DNA of 56,779 nt from Candidatus Methanogaster sp. (GTDB lineage Archaea > Halobacteriota > Methanosarcinia > Methanosarcinales > Methanogasteraceae). Below the pieces are notes generated by a model, which saw only the letters and a list, made by a program, of their open reading frames with translations, ran no database searches and had not been told where the DNA came from. The stretch is taken from assembly GCA_003194445.1 (NCBI GenBank), contig PQXF01000005.1:45613-102391 (forward strand), written 5' to 3'. Position numbers and translations under genes: made by a program. Positions 17,689 through 26,313 of the stretch are shown here, one piece after another (position 1 is the first letter of the stretch; each line of letters starts with the position of its first letter).

Positions 17689-18520
17689 AATCACAAAAGC
17701 ATCACTGGCGCTGGCTGTGATTTTCATCATCATCCTGCTGGCTATATTTGTGCAGAGTCTGGCGGATGAAAAGAGGGAGTATGTGACCGACCCGGTAATA
17801 GCTCATATCCCTCTCGAAGCTCACCTCCGTTTCTCCTTTGATCCAGATGACCCAGCATCAATGAACATGGAATATACCCTAACCCCCTCAGTAGATGTGA
17901 AGACAGATATTTCAGAGGGTATCGTTCTTCCAGAAGAAATTGTATTCGTGGAGGGTGATATACCAACTGGTCAGATTACACTTTCAAAAAACAAGAAATA
18001 TAAGTACAATACAAAGATAAAAGCAGTTGATACAGGTATTTGGACAATCTATGCAACTCCTGGCGTATATGCAATTGTAAATGTATTTGAAGGTGAGGTG
18101 TCATCAGTAATTGGACAGGAAGTTTTTGATGCAACAGAACCCGTCACCATGTACCGTCTTAGAGAGGAAATATCAAATGAACAACGGGATGTTTTGATGA
18201 ATATTACAAAGAATTGGCTGCGGGAATATGGCATGCAAGAATACAAAAAAGAAGAATTTAACTGTACGATAATATCAAGCCATGTATCAAGAATCCACGA
18301 TATTGATATTAAGTGCTACGGATGTGAAATGTTGGGTTATTCAAACTCGAAACTATATGACAAGTATTATTTTGTCATCGAAGAAGATCAGCACACCAAC
18401 AAAACCAAAATCAGAAACGTGTACCGCTGGGCATACCAGACCCCCGCAGGATACCATCTGAAACCGGTATGTGAAGATATTACGATGAAAAGTGGCGGAA
18501 ATGGTGATCTGAAGGGATGA
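17681..18520 (+). CDS. Membrane-anchored Ig-like surface protein (unit 5, gene B)
   Basis: 279 aa, the longest B copy. Anchor LALAVIFIIILLAIFVQSL; core with LPEEIVFVEGDIPTGQ and YKYNTKIKAVDTGIW; Cys region SRIHDIDIKCYGCEMLGYSN; shared C-terminus with TPAGYHLKPVCEDI. The last residues NGDLKG differ from the NGE ending of other copies because the array is joined here to RNase P p30 sequence. The stop codon overlaps the p30 start (ggATGAcg). Confidence 0.8.
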   Translation: MNKITKASLALAVIFIIILLAIFVQSLADEKREYVTDPVIAHIPLEAHLRFSFDPDDPASMNMEYTLTPSVDVKTDISEGIVLPEEIVFVEGDIPTGQITLSKNKKYKYNTKIKAVDTGIWTIYATPGVYAIVNVFEGEVSSVIGQEVFDATEPVTMYRLREEISNEQRDVLMNITKNWLREYGMQEYKKEEFNCTIISSHVSRIHDIDIKCYGCEMLGYSNSKLYDKYYFVIEEDQHTNKTKIRNVYRWAYQTPAGYHLKPVCEDITMKSGGNGDLKG

Positions 18521-18972
18521 CGATCCGAACCGGAAAGTTCTACGACTTTAGCATCCACACCGCGCCCGAATGCGGCAACTCACCAGAAGCGATGGCAGAG
18601 ATCGCATCCGGATACGGCTACGCGGGAATCGCAATCACGAGTCACACACCGCACCAGCCGCAGAAACCGGAGATGACAAATCATCCCAAAATCGCGGTCT
18701 ATCAGGGAATCGAGATCGTCGCAGAGAACCCGCACCACCCGATGCAGATGATCCGGAAGCATCGCGCAAAGGTGCGCATGCTTTCTGTGCATGGCGGAAA
18801 CGAGAAGATCAACCACACCGACATATTTTCCAACCGTATATTCAAGCGACCATGCAGAAGCAAACAGGAGCACCAATCTGTGCAAAGGCTGGCACAATTT
18901 TGCGATATGGTATCATCATACCACAGGCAATGCATCCTTTGTCCTATCATGGGAGAATTCCACCATAAGTAA
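18517..18972 (+). pseudogene. RNase P subunit p30 N-terminal fragment fused to PA14 sequence
   Basis: The first ~97 codons (18517-18810) read as the start of archaeal RNase P protein component 3: FYDFSIHTAPECGNSPEAMA, then EIASGYGYAGIAITSHTP, VYQGIEIVAENPHHP, and RAKVRMLSVHGGNEKIN, the TIM-barrel half of Rpp30. After gaagatcaacc the sequence becomes that of a gene A PA14 domain (caccgacatattttccaacc), read out of frame to a stop at 18972. Both parents contain gaagatcaacc, so the fusion point is an 11-base shared word. The p30 domain is cut to well under half its usual length of about 220-240 aa and should be non-functional. Either a real rearrangement or an assembly chimera. Confidence 0.75.
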
Positions 18973-19456
18973 ACAGGCAGTTCCTGACAAAAATATGAGA
19001 ACACCAAGAACCGAACTTGCAACTCTTCCACTGAACGCTTTCTTCTCTTACAAGCTTGGGTTCGGCACCGATGTATCCTTTACAGACCTGTCTCTTGGTG
19101 ATAATATCACCGAATGGCGATGGAACTTTGGTGATGGGACGCCGGATGAGATTTGTAATGCATCAACAAATCCGACTTGTATGTATGACCGGGCAGGTGT
19201 CTATAATGCAACTTTGACTGTCGTCAACGGCACAGGTGGGATGAGTACGCACAGCGAGTTGATAGACGTGCCTATAAAGGGTGATGCCAATCATGATGGA
19301 AAACTCTCGGCTGCGGATGCGGTGCTTATTCTGCAAATGGCTGCCTGTGGCATCAATAGCGATCCTGCAGCGGATGTAAATTCGGATAGAGCGGTTACAT
19401 CGCTTGATGCGCTGATGGTTTCGCAAGCTGTGATGAAAGGGGCGAACGATGAATAA
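18791..19456 (+). pseudogene. Truncated, frameshifted PA14-PKD-dockerin copy (unit 6, gene A)
   Basis: The frame that carries the family sequence starts inside the p30 fusion and only becomes recognisable at SSDHAEANRSTNLCKGWHNF; upstream of it the PA14 part is in another frame because ttcaagcgacc has an extra A relative to ttcagcgacc. PKD (WNFGDGTPDEICNAS) and dockerin (DANHDGKLSAAD, DVNSDRAVTSLD) are intact. The first 19 residues shown by the frame are spurious. The same extra base occurs in unit 7, so units 6 and 7 share ancestry. Confidence 0.6.
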
Positions 19457-20267
19457 AATTACAAAAGCATCACTGGCACTGGTTGTAATATTTATCGCCA
19501 TCCTGCTGGCTATATTTGTGCAGAGTCTGGCGGATGAAAAGAAGGAGTATGTGACCGATCCGGTAATAGCTCATATCCCACTCAGAGCTGATCTTGATTT
19601 CCCATCGCCTTTCCCCAATCCGGATGACCCAACAGCAATAAATATTATATATATCTTGACTCCGACGGTAGATGTGAAGGCAAATGTTTCAGAAGGTATT
19701 GTTCTTCCAGAAGGTATTATATTCGTGCAGAGTAATCTACCAACCGGTCAGACTACACTTTCAAAAGGTAAGAAATATAGGTATGATGCAAAGATACGGG
19801 TAGTTAATCCAGGTAGGTGGACATTCTATGTTTCACCTGGTGTATATGGTGATGTGAGTTTATTTGAGGACTGGGTAACAGCAGGCGTACAGGGAGTTTT
19901 CGACATTTCGAAGCTACCGGTTGAATTCCATGACATAATAGATGTATCTGAGGAACAGCAGGACATTTTGATGGGTGTAGGAAAAAAATGGCTGATAGAC
20001 TATAGCGCACAAGAATATGGGAGCGAGGAATTCGATTGTTTGCAGATATCAGGAAACCCTGATGTTTCGTGTTGTGGTTGTGAACTGTTGGGTTATTCAA
20101 ATTCAACATTGCATGATAAGTACTACTTTGTGATCGATGAGGATTTGCACACTAATGAAACCCGGGTCAGAAACGTGTACCGTTGGGCATACCAGACCCC
20201 ATCAGGATATCAGCCGAAACCGGTATGTGAAGAGATCACGATGAAAGGTGGCGGAAATGGTGAATAG
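19449..20267 (+). CDS. Membrane-anchored Ig-like surface protein (unit 6, gene B)
   Basis: 272 aa. The first ~150 residues are nearly those of the unit 1 protein (DFPSPFPNPDDPTAINIIYI, LPEGIIFVQSNLPTGQ, KKYRYDAKIRVVNPGRW). The following part is unique (FDISKLPVEFHDIIDVSEEQ), and the Cys motif CCGCELLGYSNSTLHDKYYF and the end TRVRNVYRWAYQTPSGYQ return to the common pattern. It overlaps the end of the A frame by 8 bases. Intact and probably expressed if the array is transcribed through. Confidence 0.8.
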   Translation: MNKITKASLALVVIFIAILLAIFVQSLADEKKEYVTDPVIAHIPLRADLDFPSPFPNPDDPTAINIIYILTPTVDVKANVSEGIVLPEGIIFVQSNLPTGQTTLSKGKKYRYDAKIRVVNPGRWTFYVSPGVYGDVSLFEDWVTAGVQGVFDISKLPVEFHDIIDVSEEQQDILMGVGKKWLIDYSAQEYGSEEFDCLQISGNPDVSCCGCELLGYSNSTLHDKYYFVIDEDLHTNETRVRNVYRWAYQTPSGYQPKPVCEEITMKGGGNGE

Positions 20268-20750
20268 AAGTATAAAAAATATTGTTAGTACTGCTCCTTG
20301 TTTTAGTTGCATTAGCATCGGTTGTAGTCGTGCTGGAGTTGACGAGTGACGACAGAATTAAACTTCAGTTGGGGTACGGGTTCCCCATATCCCGATGTGA
20401 ACGTGGATAACTGGATGGCAGTATGGGGCGGACAGATATACATACCAGGCAACGACACATACACGTTCTACGTTGCGAGCGAAGAGGGAACTGTTGGTAT
20501 GAAGATCAACCACACCGACACATTTTCCAACCGTATATTCAAGCGACCATGCAGAAGCAAACAGCAGCACCAATCTGTGCAAAGGCTGGCATGATTTTGC
20601 GATATGGTATCATCATGCCATGGGTAATGCATCCTTTGTTCTATCCTGGGCGAATTCCACCATGAGTAAACAGGTAGTTCCTGACAAAAATATGCGAACA
20701 CCGAGAACCGAACTTGTAACTCTTCCACTGAACGCTTTATTCTCTTACTC
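20259..20750 (+). pseudogene. Orphan leader plus truncated gene A copy (unit 7)
   Basis: Begins with the same out-of-frame signal-peptide leader as unit 2 (20259-20345), then a PA14 frame from the GTG at 20346 (TTELNFSWGTGSPYPDV) that hits the one-base insertion ttcaagcgacc and stops at 20594. The PA14 sequence continues in the next frame to NALFSYS and is cut off at about 20750, at the start of the PKD domain. There is no dockerin and no gene B. This is the broken right edge of the array. Confidence 0.75.
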
Positions 20751-20948
20751 AACTTTCAAACATGTAGTGAAAAACACCATCGGTCAACCCAATTAATGTA
20801 TGACCTATCAAAACATAAACCTCCTTGCCACCAACTTCCCCAATTTGACCTAAACTTCCCGTATGTATTTAGTTTACTAGACTTGTTGCTAATTAGCATT
20901 CACTTCCATCAAAAACCTTTAAATTAAATGAGGTATATCTCATAAACT
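20751..20948. other. Short noncoding stretch with IS left end
   Basis: No gene. At 20880 begins gacttgttgctaattagcat, whose first 10 bases equal the inverted repeat of the MITE at 4230. It lies about 70 bases before a transposase start, as the left end of an IS would. Confidence 0.5.
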
Positions 20949-21125
20949 ATGCTGAACATCGATCGAGCGTTAGGCGACGATAGACTGATGAAAGCCATTA
21001 TCGGACTCTCCGCATCTGAATTTAACAAACTGGTAGAGAGCTTCAGGGAAGAATTTCAAAATGAAGAGCAGAATAGGTATGAAACAGGAGTTGAACAAAG
21101 TACTAGTGTCATGTCAACCCTGTAA
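20949..21125 (+). pseudogene. IS5-like transposase, N-terminal remnant
   Basis: 58 codons from MLNIDRALGDDRLMKAIIGL, then SASEFNKLVESF and RYETGVEQ, the helix-turn-helix start of DDE_Tnp_4/IS5-type transposases. The match ends at ttgaacaaagtac, where the IS630 remnant begins with tagtgtc. The rest of the transposase is not found on the other side of the IS630 remnant, so the element was both interrupted and deleted. Confidence 0.65.
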
Positions 21126-22295
21126 TGTCGCAAAAAACATAACACATGTTCTTTATAATCAATATGAGATGATTGAATATGAAGAAATACATCGTGACAC
21201 TTGCCAAAGAGGAGCGCGAAACTCTTGACGCACTTACTTCCAAAGGTAAACACCAATCACAGAAAATCCTCAACGCTCTGATTCTACTCGGGTGCGATGA
21301 GGGGGCGCATCAGATGCGACGTTCGACCAACGAAGTAATGGCATCTGCCCTGAACATAAGTATGAGAAAGATTGACCGCGTGAAGAAGCGATTTGTCGAG
21401 GAAGGTATTGAAATTGCCCTTAATGGGAGGAAAGGAAGTCGCATCTATGCTAAAAAAGTCGACGGTGATTTTGAAGCCCATTTGGTTGCATTGAGTTGCA
21501 GTGAGCCACCCGAAGGCTTTGCGAGATGGTCTCTGAGGTTATTAGCCGACAAGGTTGTCGAGCTTGAGTATATCGATAGCATTTCTCATGAAACGATACG
21601 CCGCATCCTAAAAAAAACGAAATCAAGCCTTGGAAACGAAAAGGGTGGGTAATTCCACCGGAGCAAAACGGCAACAATGTTTGCAAATATGGAAATGGTG
21701 TTGGATGTTTACAAGCGTCCGTTTGATCCACGATATCCTGTCGTGTGCATGGACGAATCACCTAAGCAGCTGATTGCAGAGACCAGAACTCCTATTCCTG
21801 TAACGCCAGGGCATCCGAACATGTGTGATTACGAATACCGGCGTTGTGGTGTGTGCAACGTTTTTCTCGCCGGTGAGCCATTAGCAGGAACGCGCATGGT
21901 GAAGATTACCGAAAGGAAAACCAAGCGAGACTGGGCTCGTTTTATAGAAGAAATCGCGAATCAATACAAAACAGCGGAAAAAATAACGCTGGTGATGGAC
22001 AATCTGAACACACACGTCCCCGGATCGCTCTATGAAACGTTTCAGCCAGATAAGGCAAAGGCGATATTAGGTAGATTCGAATTTGTATACACCCCGAAGC
22101 ATGGGAGCTGGTTGAATATGGCCGAGATACTTTCAACTCGAATTACCAGAGAGCCCTTATCAATCGGATGTTTGGTATGATACAACAGGCGACATTGTCT
22201 ATATGTCCAGGTGTTTTCTACAGGTTCACCCAAACGAATGATGATGAATAACGCGAATTGCACGAACGTGTCGTGACCAATCACCCCAGGCACTA
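21104..22295 (+). mobile_element. IS630-type insertion sequence, degenerate
   Basis: Bounded on the left by tac-TA-gtgtc and on the right by ggcac-TA-acaac; IS630 elements insert at TA, and the last bases inside (gtg…cac) are inverted. The longer inverted repeats expected for the family are not clear, so the ends are approximate. The interior is filled by a broken transposase gene. Confidence 0.55.
21173..22245 (+). pseudogene. IS630-family transposase, several frameshifts
   Basis: The first frame (21173-21652) encodes the helix-turn-helix half (…MRRSTNEVMASALNISMRKI, DRVKKRFVEEGIEIALNGR). The homology then moves through other frames (IKPWKRKGWVIPPEQNGN) to the second long frame 21677-22180 (ANMEMVLDVYKRPFDP, VVCMDESPKQLIAET, LVMDNLNTHVPGSLYE, YTPKHGSWLNMAEI). 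This second frame carries the first two DDE aspartates. After NMAEI another shift is needed to continue (YQRALINRM). At least three frame changes mean it is inactive, beyond the single programmed shift known in some IS630 elements. Confidence 0.8.
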
Positions 22296-22320
22296 ACAAC
22301 TTTGCAACTCTTGTACGTCA

Positions 22321-22332
22321 CAAAATATTAAA
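22321..22332 (+). promoter_or_regulatory. Candidate TATA box for the ribosomal operon
   Basis: caaaatattaaa sits 43 bases before the L23 ATG and 26 bases right of the IS630 edge. It would place the transcript start near 22350. If correct, the operon is transcribed from a promoter just inside the unique DNA next to the IS remnant rather than from upstream L3/L4. Confidence 0.4.
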
Positions 22333-22374
22333 GTACCCCGCGATCATTATGTATGAGAATACAAGAGTGATACC

Positions 22375-22623
22375 ATGTCGATCAGATACCCATTCATCAC
22401 AGAAAAAGCAACCATACAACTGGAAGAGCAGAACAAACTCCAGTTGATTGTGGACATAAACGCAACCAAGAACCATATCAAGAGAGATGTCAAGGATATC
22501 TATGGGTTTGACGTTGCTACAATCAGGACACTTATCACGCCGAAGGGCAAAAAAAAGGCAATCGTAACGTTTGTGGATGACGATGCAGCAACTGAGATTG
22601 CCACTCGAATAGGATTATTCTAG
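22375..22623 (+). CDS. rpl23: Ribosomal protein L23
   Basis: 82 aa, normal archaeal length (uL23). PFITEKATIQLEEQNKLQLI and the central KRDVKDIYGFDVATIRTLIT with GKKKAIVTF are typical. It binds 23S rRNA at the tunnel exit. It is the first gene of the cluster here; in other archaea L3 and L4 come before it, but in this window only IS remnants lie upstream. The start ATG follows gagtgatacc, a weak ribosome binding site. Confidence 0.97.
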   Translation: MSIRYPFITEKATIQLEEQNKLQLIVDINATKNHIKRDVKDIYGFDVATIRTLITPKGKKKAIVTFVDDDAATEIATRIGLF

Positions 22624-22633
22624 GTGAGTGAAG

Positions 22634-23344
22634 ATGGGAAAACGAATCATATCGCAGAACAGAGGGCGAGGAGGTCCGACATATACGGCACCTTCCCATA
22701 AATACAAAGCAAAACTGTCACACCCAAACATTAGTGACACAACCACCCGAGCAGAGGTTATTGAAATCCTGCACGATCCTGCCAGATCTGCACCGATCGC
22801 ACGAATCTCCTTTGGGAATGGCGAAGAGCGACTAATCCTTGTATGTGAGGGGATGTCCGTTGGTCAGGAGGTTGATTGCGGCATAGGGGCTGAGATCAAA
22901 GTCGGAAACATTCTGCCGCTATCTGACATCCCGGAGGGCACCCCTATCTGCAACATCGAATCTCACCCAGGCGATGGTGGGCATTTTGCAAGGGCGTCTG
23001 GGGCGTACGGACTTCTGGTCACCCACGATGTCGGCAAGACACTGGTACAGATGCCTTCTGGTACGATGAAATGGATATCTCCACGATGCAGGGCAGCAAT
23101 TGGTCTGGTCGCTGGCGGTGGGCGCACAGATAGACCGTTTATGAAGGCAGGAAAGAAATATCATAAATTAAAGACTCGCGCGGCGAAATACCCGCGTGTG
23201 AGCGGGGTTGCAATGAACGTGATCGACCATCCGTTCGGTGGCGGTAACCGGAAGCATCCGGGACGGCCAAAGAGTGTGAGTAGAAACACGTCGCCTGGTC
23301 GGAAGGTCGGAAGCATTGCATCGAGACGGACAGGAAAACGATAA
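22634..23344 (+). CDS. rpl2: Ribosomal protein L2
   Basis: 236 aa (uL2). I start at the ATG at 22634, eleven bases after the L23 stop and five bases after a perfect aggtgag binding site; a GTG at 22628 lies inside that site. Signature features are [19 protein letters not shown], the central [14 protein letters not shown], and the C-terminal peptidyl-transferase-near [20 protein letters not shown] with the conserved His. Complete. Confidence 0.97.
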   Translation: MGKRIISQNRGRGGPTYTAPSHKYKAKLSHPNISDTTTRAEVIEILHDPARSAPIARISFGNGEERLILVCEGMSVGQEVDCGIGAEIKVGNILPLSDIPEGTPICNIESHPGDGGHFARASGAYGLLVTHDVGKTLVQMPSGTMKWISPRCRAAIGLVAGGGRTDRPFMKAGKKYHKLKTRAAKYPRVSGVAMNVIDHPFGGGNRKHPGRPKSVSRNTSPGRKVGSIASRRTGKR

Positions 23345-23389
23345 TCATGGCACGCTTAATATCGCGCGTAACAATTCACAGGTGAAACA

Positions 23390-23803
23390 ATGGCAAAGAA
23401 GACAAAGAAGAAACTACCACGAAGGAAGGGAGAGATTACATACCGGGGGTACACCATCCCGGATCTGAAGAAGATGTCCCTTCAGGAGTTTACAGAACTG
23501 CTTCCCGCATCACAGCGCAGGAAGATCAATAGAGGTTTTACTGAAGATCACAAGAAACTGATCCAGCGCGTCAAGGACGGGCGCACCATGGTCAGGACAC
23601 ATCTTCGGGACATGATCATTCTACCGGAGATGATTGGGATCGATCTTGAGATTCATGATGGCAAGAAATTTAACAGGGTGACGGTGCAACCGGAGATGCT
23701 TGGTCATTATGTCGGCGAGTATTCGCTCACCCGAAATGTAGTGAGGCACGGTAGTGCAGGCGTCGGTGCAACCAGGTCCAGTAAGTTCGTGCCGCTCAAG
23801 TGA
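23390..23803 (+). CDS. rps19: Ribosomal protein S19
   Basis: 137 aa (uS19, archaeal type with N-terminal extension). [17 protein letters not shown], then [29 protein letters not shown] and the C-terminal [20 protein letters not shown]. It is part of the head of the small subunit. A 45-base gap with ggtgaaac before the ATG separates it from L2. Confidence 0.97.
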   Translation: MAKKTKKKLPRRKGEITYRGYTIPDLKKMSLQEFTELLPASQRRKINRGFTEDHKKLIQRVKDGRTMVRTHLRDMIILPEMIGIDLEIHDGKKFNRVTVQPEMLGHYVGEYSLTRNVVRHGSAGVGATRSSKFVPLK

Positions 23804-23856
23804 TGCAAAATAGTACGAATAGTATATCAGAATAATATGTCAGCAAGGAGATACCA

Positions 23857-24309
23857 ATGGCAAGGGTAAATTATTCACGCGAATCAGATCCGAACACATC
23901 ATCAAAAGCGATGGGCTATGAACTGCACGTCTCACCAAAACACACACGTGAGATATGCGTTGCGATCAAAAATATGCGCATACCGGCTGCAAAGCAGTAC
24001 CTTACAGATGTAATAGCGCTTAAGCGCGCAATTCCGTTCAACCGCTATACCGACGGCGTCGGGCATCGGCGCGGCAAGATGGCTGCAGGCAGGTATCCGG
24101 TGCGGGCGTCCACAGAGGTTCTCAAGGTACTTGTCAATGCCGAGAACAGTGCTATGGATAAAGGTCTGGAACCTGACCGCATGAGAATATCACATGCTGC
24201 AACCAAACAGGGCAGGACCATCCGCGGGATCATACCGCGTGCCATGGGTCGTGCAACTGCGAAGAATACCGAGACCGTAACGGTCGAGATTATTTTGGAG
24301 GAGTTATAG
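23857..24309 (+). CDS. rpl22: Ribosomal protein L22
   Basis: 150 aa (uL22). AMGYELHVSPKHTREICVAI, PFNRYTDGVGHRRGKMAAGR, and the long beta-hairpin part RAMGRATAKNTETVTVEIIL that reaches into the exit tunnel. An aaggag site stands seven bases before the ATG. The stop codon directly abuts the S3 start (taGATG). Confidence 0.97.
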   Translation: MARVNYSRESDPNTSSKAMGYELHVSPKHTREICVAIKNMRIPAAKQYLTDVIALKRAIPFNRYTDGVGHRRGKMAAGRYPVRASTEVLKVLVNAENSAMDKGLEPDRMRISHAATKQGRTIRGIIPRAMGRATAKNTETVTVEIILEEL

Positions 24310-25362
24310 ATGACAGTCGAGAGAAAATTTGTGCAGCAAGGGCTCAACAGGGCAAGAATGGATGAGTATTTTTCTGGAGAACTCGAACGCGCTGGTTACG
24401 CCGGTATGGAGATAAACAGGACCCCAATGGGAACCCAGATCACTATTTTTGCAGAGAAACCTGGAATGGTCATTGGAAAGGGTGGAAAAGTGGTTCGCAA
24501 GCTGACAAAGGATATGGATCAGTATTATGATCTCGACAATCCTCAGATCGATGTGCAGAGCGTGGGAGTCCCTGAATTGAATGCGCAGTTGATGGCATCA
24601 CGAATCGCAAGTGCGCTCGAGCGCGGCTGGTACTTCCGAAAGGCAGCACATTCGACGCTCCGAAGGATCATTGGCGCAGGCGCAATCGGGTGCAGGATCG
24701 TACTCTCCGGAAAACTCACAGGTCCCAGATCACGGATCGAGAAGGTCGTGGAGGGCTACATCGTACATGCTGGTAAGCCGGCAGAGGAGATCGTAAACCA
24801 TGGGTTTGCGACCGCAGTTCGGAAACTGGGCACGATCGGGTGCAGCGTTCAGATCGTACTGCCTGGCACCGTGCTGCCGGATGTGTTCAGTCTGGTGGAG
24901 GTCGAACCGCCTGAACCTGTGATTGTGGAAGAGACCGAAATCGCGACTGCTGAAGAGATAATCGGAGCGGAAGTCGAGATCACAGAAGTTGAGGTGGCGA
25001 CCGAAGCGGAAATGACCATCACAGAGGTTGAAATTACTGATGAGTCCACCACCGAAGTGGTGGGAGCGGGTTTGCCTACTTCGGACATTACCCAAACCCC
25101 ATCTCCAGTTGAAACAGAGGGCATCCCCGCCGAGATTCCATCCAAACCCGAAACCCGTAATGCGGATGGTATCTGGGAGCACAGGCATGATGATCTTGAC
25201 TGGCATGCGATGGCGATCGCGCACAAACAGGTAAAGCCGGGCAAGCCGGAAGAAGCGATCGCGATAGAGGAGGAGACCCGGATGAAGGACGGGGTCACCG
25301 AGCACAAGCACACAGGTTTTGATTACTGGCATCCGGCATCAAGGATACACAAAGGGGCTTAA
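24310..25362 (+). CDS. rps3: Ribosomal protein S3 with long acidic/His-rich C-terminal extension
   Basis: 350 aa (uS3). The core, about residues 1-200, is standard: KH domain with [14 protein letters not shown], then [40 protein letters not shown] and a C-terminal [20 protein letters not shown]. Residues ~205-275 form an acidic Glu/Thr/Val-rich low-complexity tract (units like [11 protein letters not shown] and ITEVEITDE). A Pro/Ser/Thr stretch follows, then two related His/Trp motifs: [20 protein letters not shown] and [20 protein letters not shown]. Archaeal S3 tails vary in length, and some relatives end in a comparable HKH…YWHP block; a doubled one after an acidic linker is unusual. The L29 ATG follows the stop by five bases. 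Confidence 0.95.
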   Translation: MTVERKFVQQGLNRARMDEYFSGELERAGYAGMEINRTPMGTQITIFAEKPGMVIGKGGKVVRKLTKDMDQYYDLDNPQIDVQSVGVPELNAQLMASRIASALERGWYFRKAAHSTLRRIIGAGAIGCRIVLSGKLTGPRSRIEKVVEGYIVHAGKPAEEIVNHGFATAVRKLGTIGCSVQIVLPGTVLPDVFSLVEVEPPEPVIVEETEIATAEEIIGAEVEITEVEVATEAEMTITEVEITDESTTEVVGAGLPTSDITQTPSPVETEGIPAEIPSKPETRNADGIWEHRHDDLDWHAMAIAHKQVKPGKPEEAIAIEEETRMKDGVTEHKHTGFDYWHPASRIHKGA

Positions 25363-25367
25363 AGTAG

Positions 25368-25568
25368 ATGACGAAACTTAAATCAGAAGAGATCAGGAAT
25401 ATGAGTCCACCTGAGCTGCTTGATGAACTTGAATCGCTGCGACTGGATCTAATCAGGGAGCGTGCACTTTCGTCTGCAGGAGGTGCGCCAGAGAACCCCG
25501 GATTGATCGGAGAACTAAGGCGTAGCATTGCGCGGATCAAGACGATCCGGAAAGAGAGAGGGTTATGA
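25368..25568 (+). CDS. rpl29: Ribosomal protein L29
   Basis: 66 aa (uL29), a two-helix protein at the tunnel exit. [40 protein letters not shown], then [15 protein letters not shown]. Its stop overlaps the start of the RNase P gene by four bases (ttATGA). Confidence 0.95.
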   Translation: MTKLKSEEIRNMSPPELLDELESLRLDLIRERALSSAGGAPENPGLIGELRRSIARIKTIRKERGL

Positions 25569-25951
25569 CCTACGAGATCACCCCAGGAAATCTGGTGCAC
25601 CACACCCTGATCGGTCTTGAAACCGTGGTTTCCGGGAGTACAAATCCTGATATGGTCGGCATCAGCGGCGTGGTGGTTGACGAAACAAGAAACACGCTAC
25701 TCATTACCACACGCCACCCCGATTTTTTCGCCATGAACGAAGCAACGGCTGCTGTTTCGTTGGAAACCGGGAGTACAGCTCCACATAGTGGTGAACCGAA
25801 TGAGTCGGGTGACTACTTTCTCGATAAAATCATCCCAAAAGCGCATTCCACATTTATCTTCAGTCTGCCGGATGACCGGAAGGTCCGGGTCGATGGGGAC
25901 TTGCTTGTTGCACGTCCGGAAGACAGAATCTCAAAGAAGCACAAGAACTAA
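25565..25951 (+). CDS. rnp1: Ribonuclease P protein component 1 (Rpp29)
   Basis: 128 aa; the family is usually about 95-100 aa. [36 protein letters not shown], then [20 protein letters not shown] and [16 protein letters not shown] are the Sm-like fold strands and the basic end that contact RNase P RNA. Between ITTRHPDF and [10 protein letters not shown] there is an extra loop of roughly 30 residues ([29 protein letters not shown]) not found in typical members. Its position between L29 and S17 is the normal archaeal one. The translation initiation factor gene often found here (SUI1) is absent. Confidence 0.9.
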   Translation: MTYEITPGNLVHHTLIGLETVVSGSTNPDMVGISGVVVDETRNTLLITTRHPDFFAMNEATAAVSLETGSTAPHSGEPNESGDYFLDKIIPKAHSTFIFSLPDDRKVRVDGDLLVARPEDRISKKHKN

Positions 25952-25992
25952 AGAAGAATTAGAAAGGAACTAAAAAGGAAGAGGAATAACCG

Positions 25993-26313
25993 ATGGCAAG
26001 AAATATTGGATTGAATGTACCCATCCCGCTAACAGAATGCGAGGATCCAAACTGCCCGTTTCATGGCACGCTCCCTGTCAGGGGACAGGTGCTTGATGGA
26101 GTTGTTGTCAGTTCCAAGATGGACAAAACCGTAGTGGTCGAGCGCACTTACGAGAAGAGAATATTCAAATACGAGCGGTATGAAAAGCGCAGATCACGGA
26201 TCCATGCCCACAACCCGCCATGTATCAATGCAAAGGAGGGTGATGTTGTCAAGATCGCGGAGTGCCGTCCTCTTGGCAAAACCAAGTCATTTGTGGTGGT
26301 GGCGCTGACATGA
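25993..26313 (+). CDS. rps17: Ribosomal protein S17
   Basis: 106 aa (uS17, archaeal form). The N-terminal [10 protein letters not shown] extension is typical of archaeal proteins, followed by [40 protein letters not shown] and [20 protein letters not shown]. The gene start follows gaagaggaataac. Its stop overlaps the L14 start (acATGA). Confidence 0.97.
   Translation: MARNIGLNVPIPLTECEDPNCPFHGTLPVRGQVLDGVVVSSKMDKTVVVERTYEKRIFKYERYEKRRSRIHAHNPPCINAKEGDVVKIAECRPLGKTKSFVVVALT

Noticed and set aside
18517-18972. A genuine p30-PA14 fusion protein
   Set aside because: After the junction the PA14 sequence is read in the wrong frame, so no domain fusion results.
8123-20750. CRISPR or simple satellite explanation for the repeats
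   Set aside because: The repeats are whole genes of ~1.6 kb with diverged middles, not short repeats with spacers.
21173-22180. Functional two-frame IS630 transposase made by programmed frameshift
   Set aside because: At least three separate frame changes are needed, including one near the C-terminus.
24730-25332. Long minus-strand open frames opposite rps3
   Set aside because: They follow from the codon bias and low-complexity tail of S3; no family features or ribosome binding sites.
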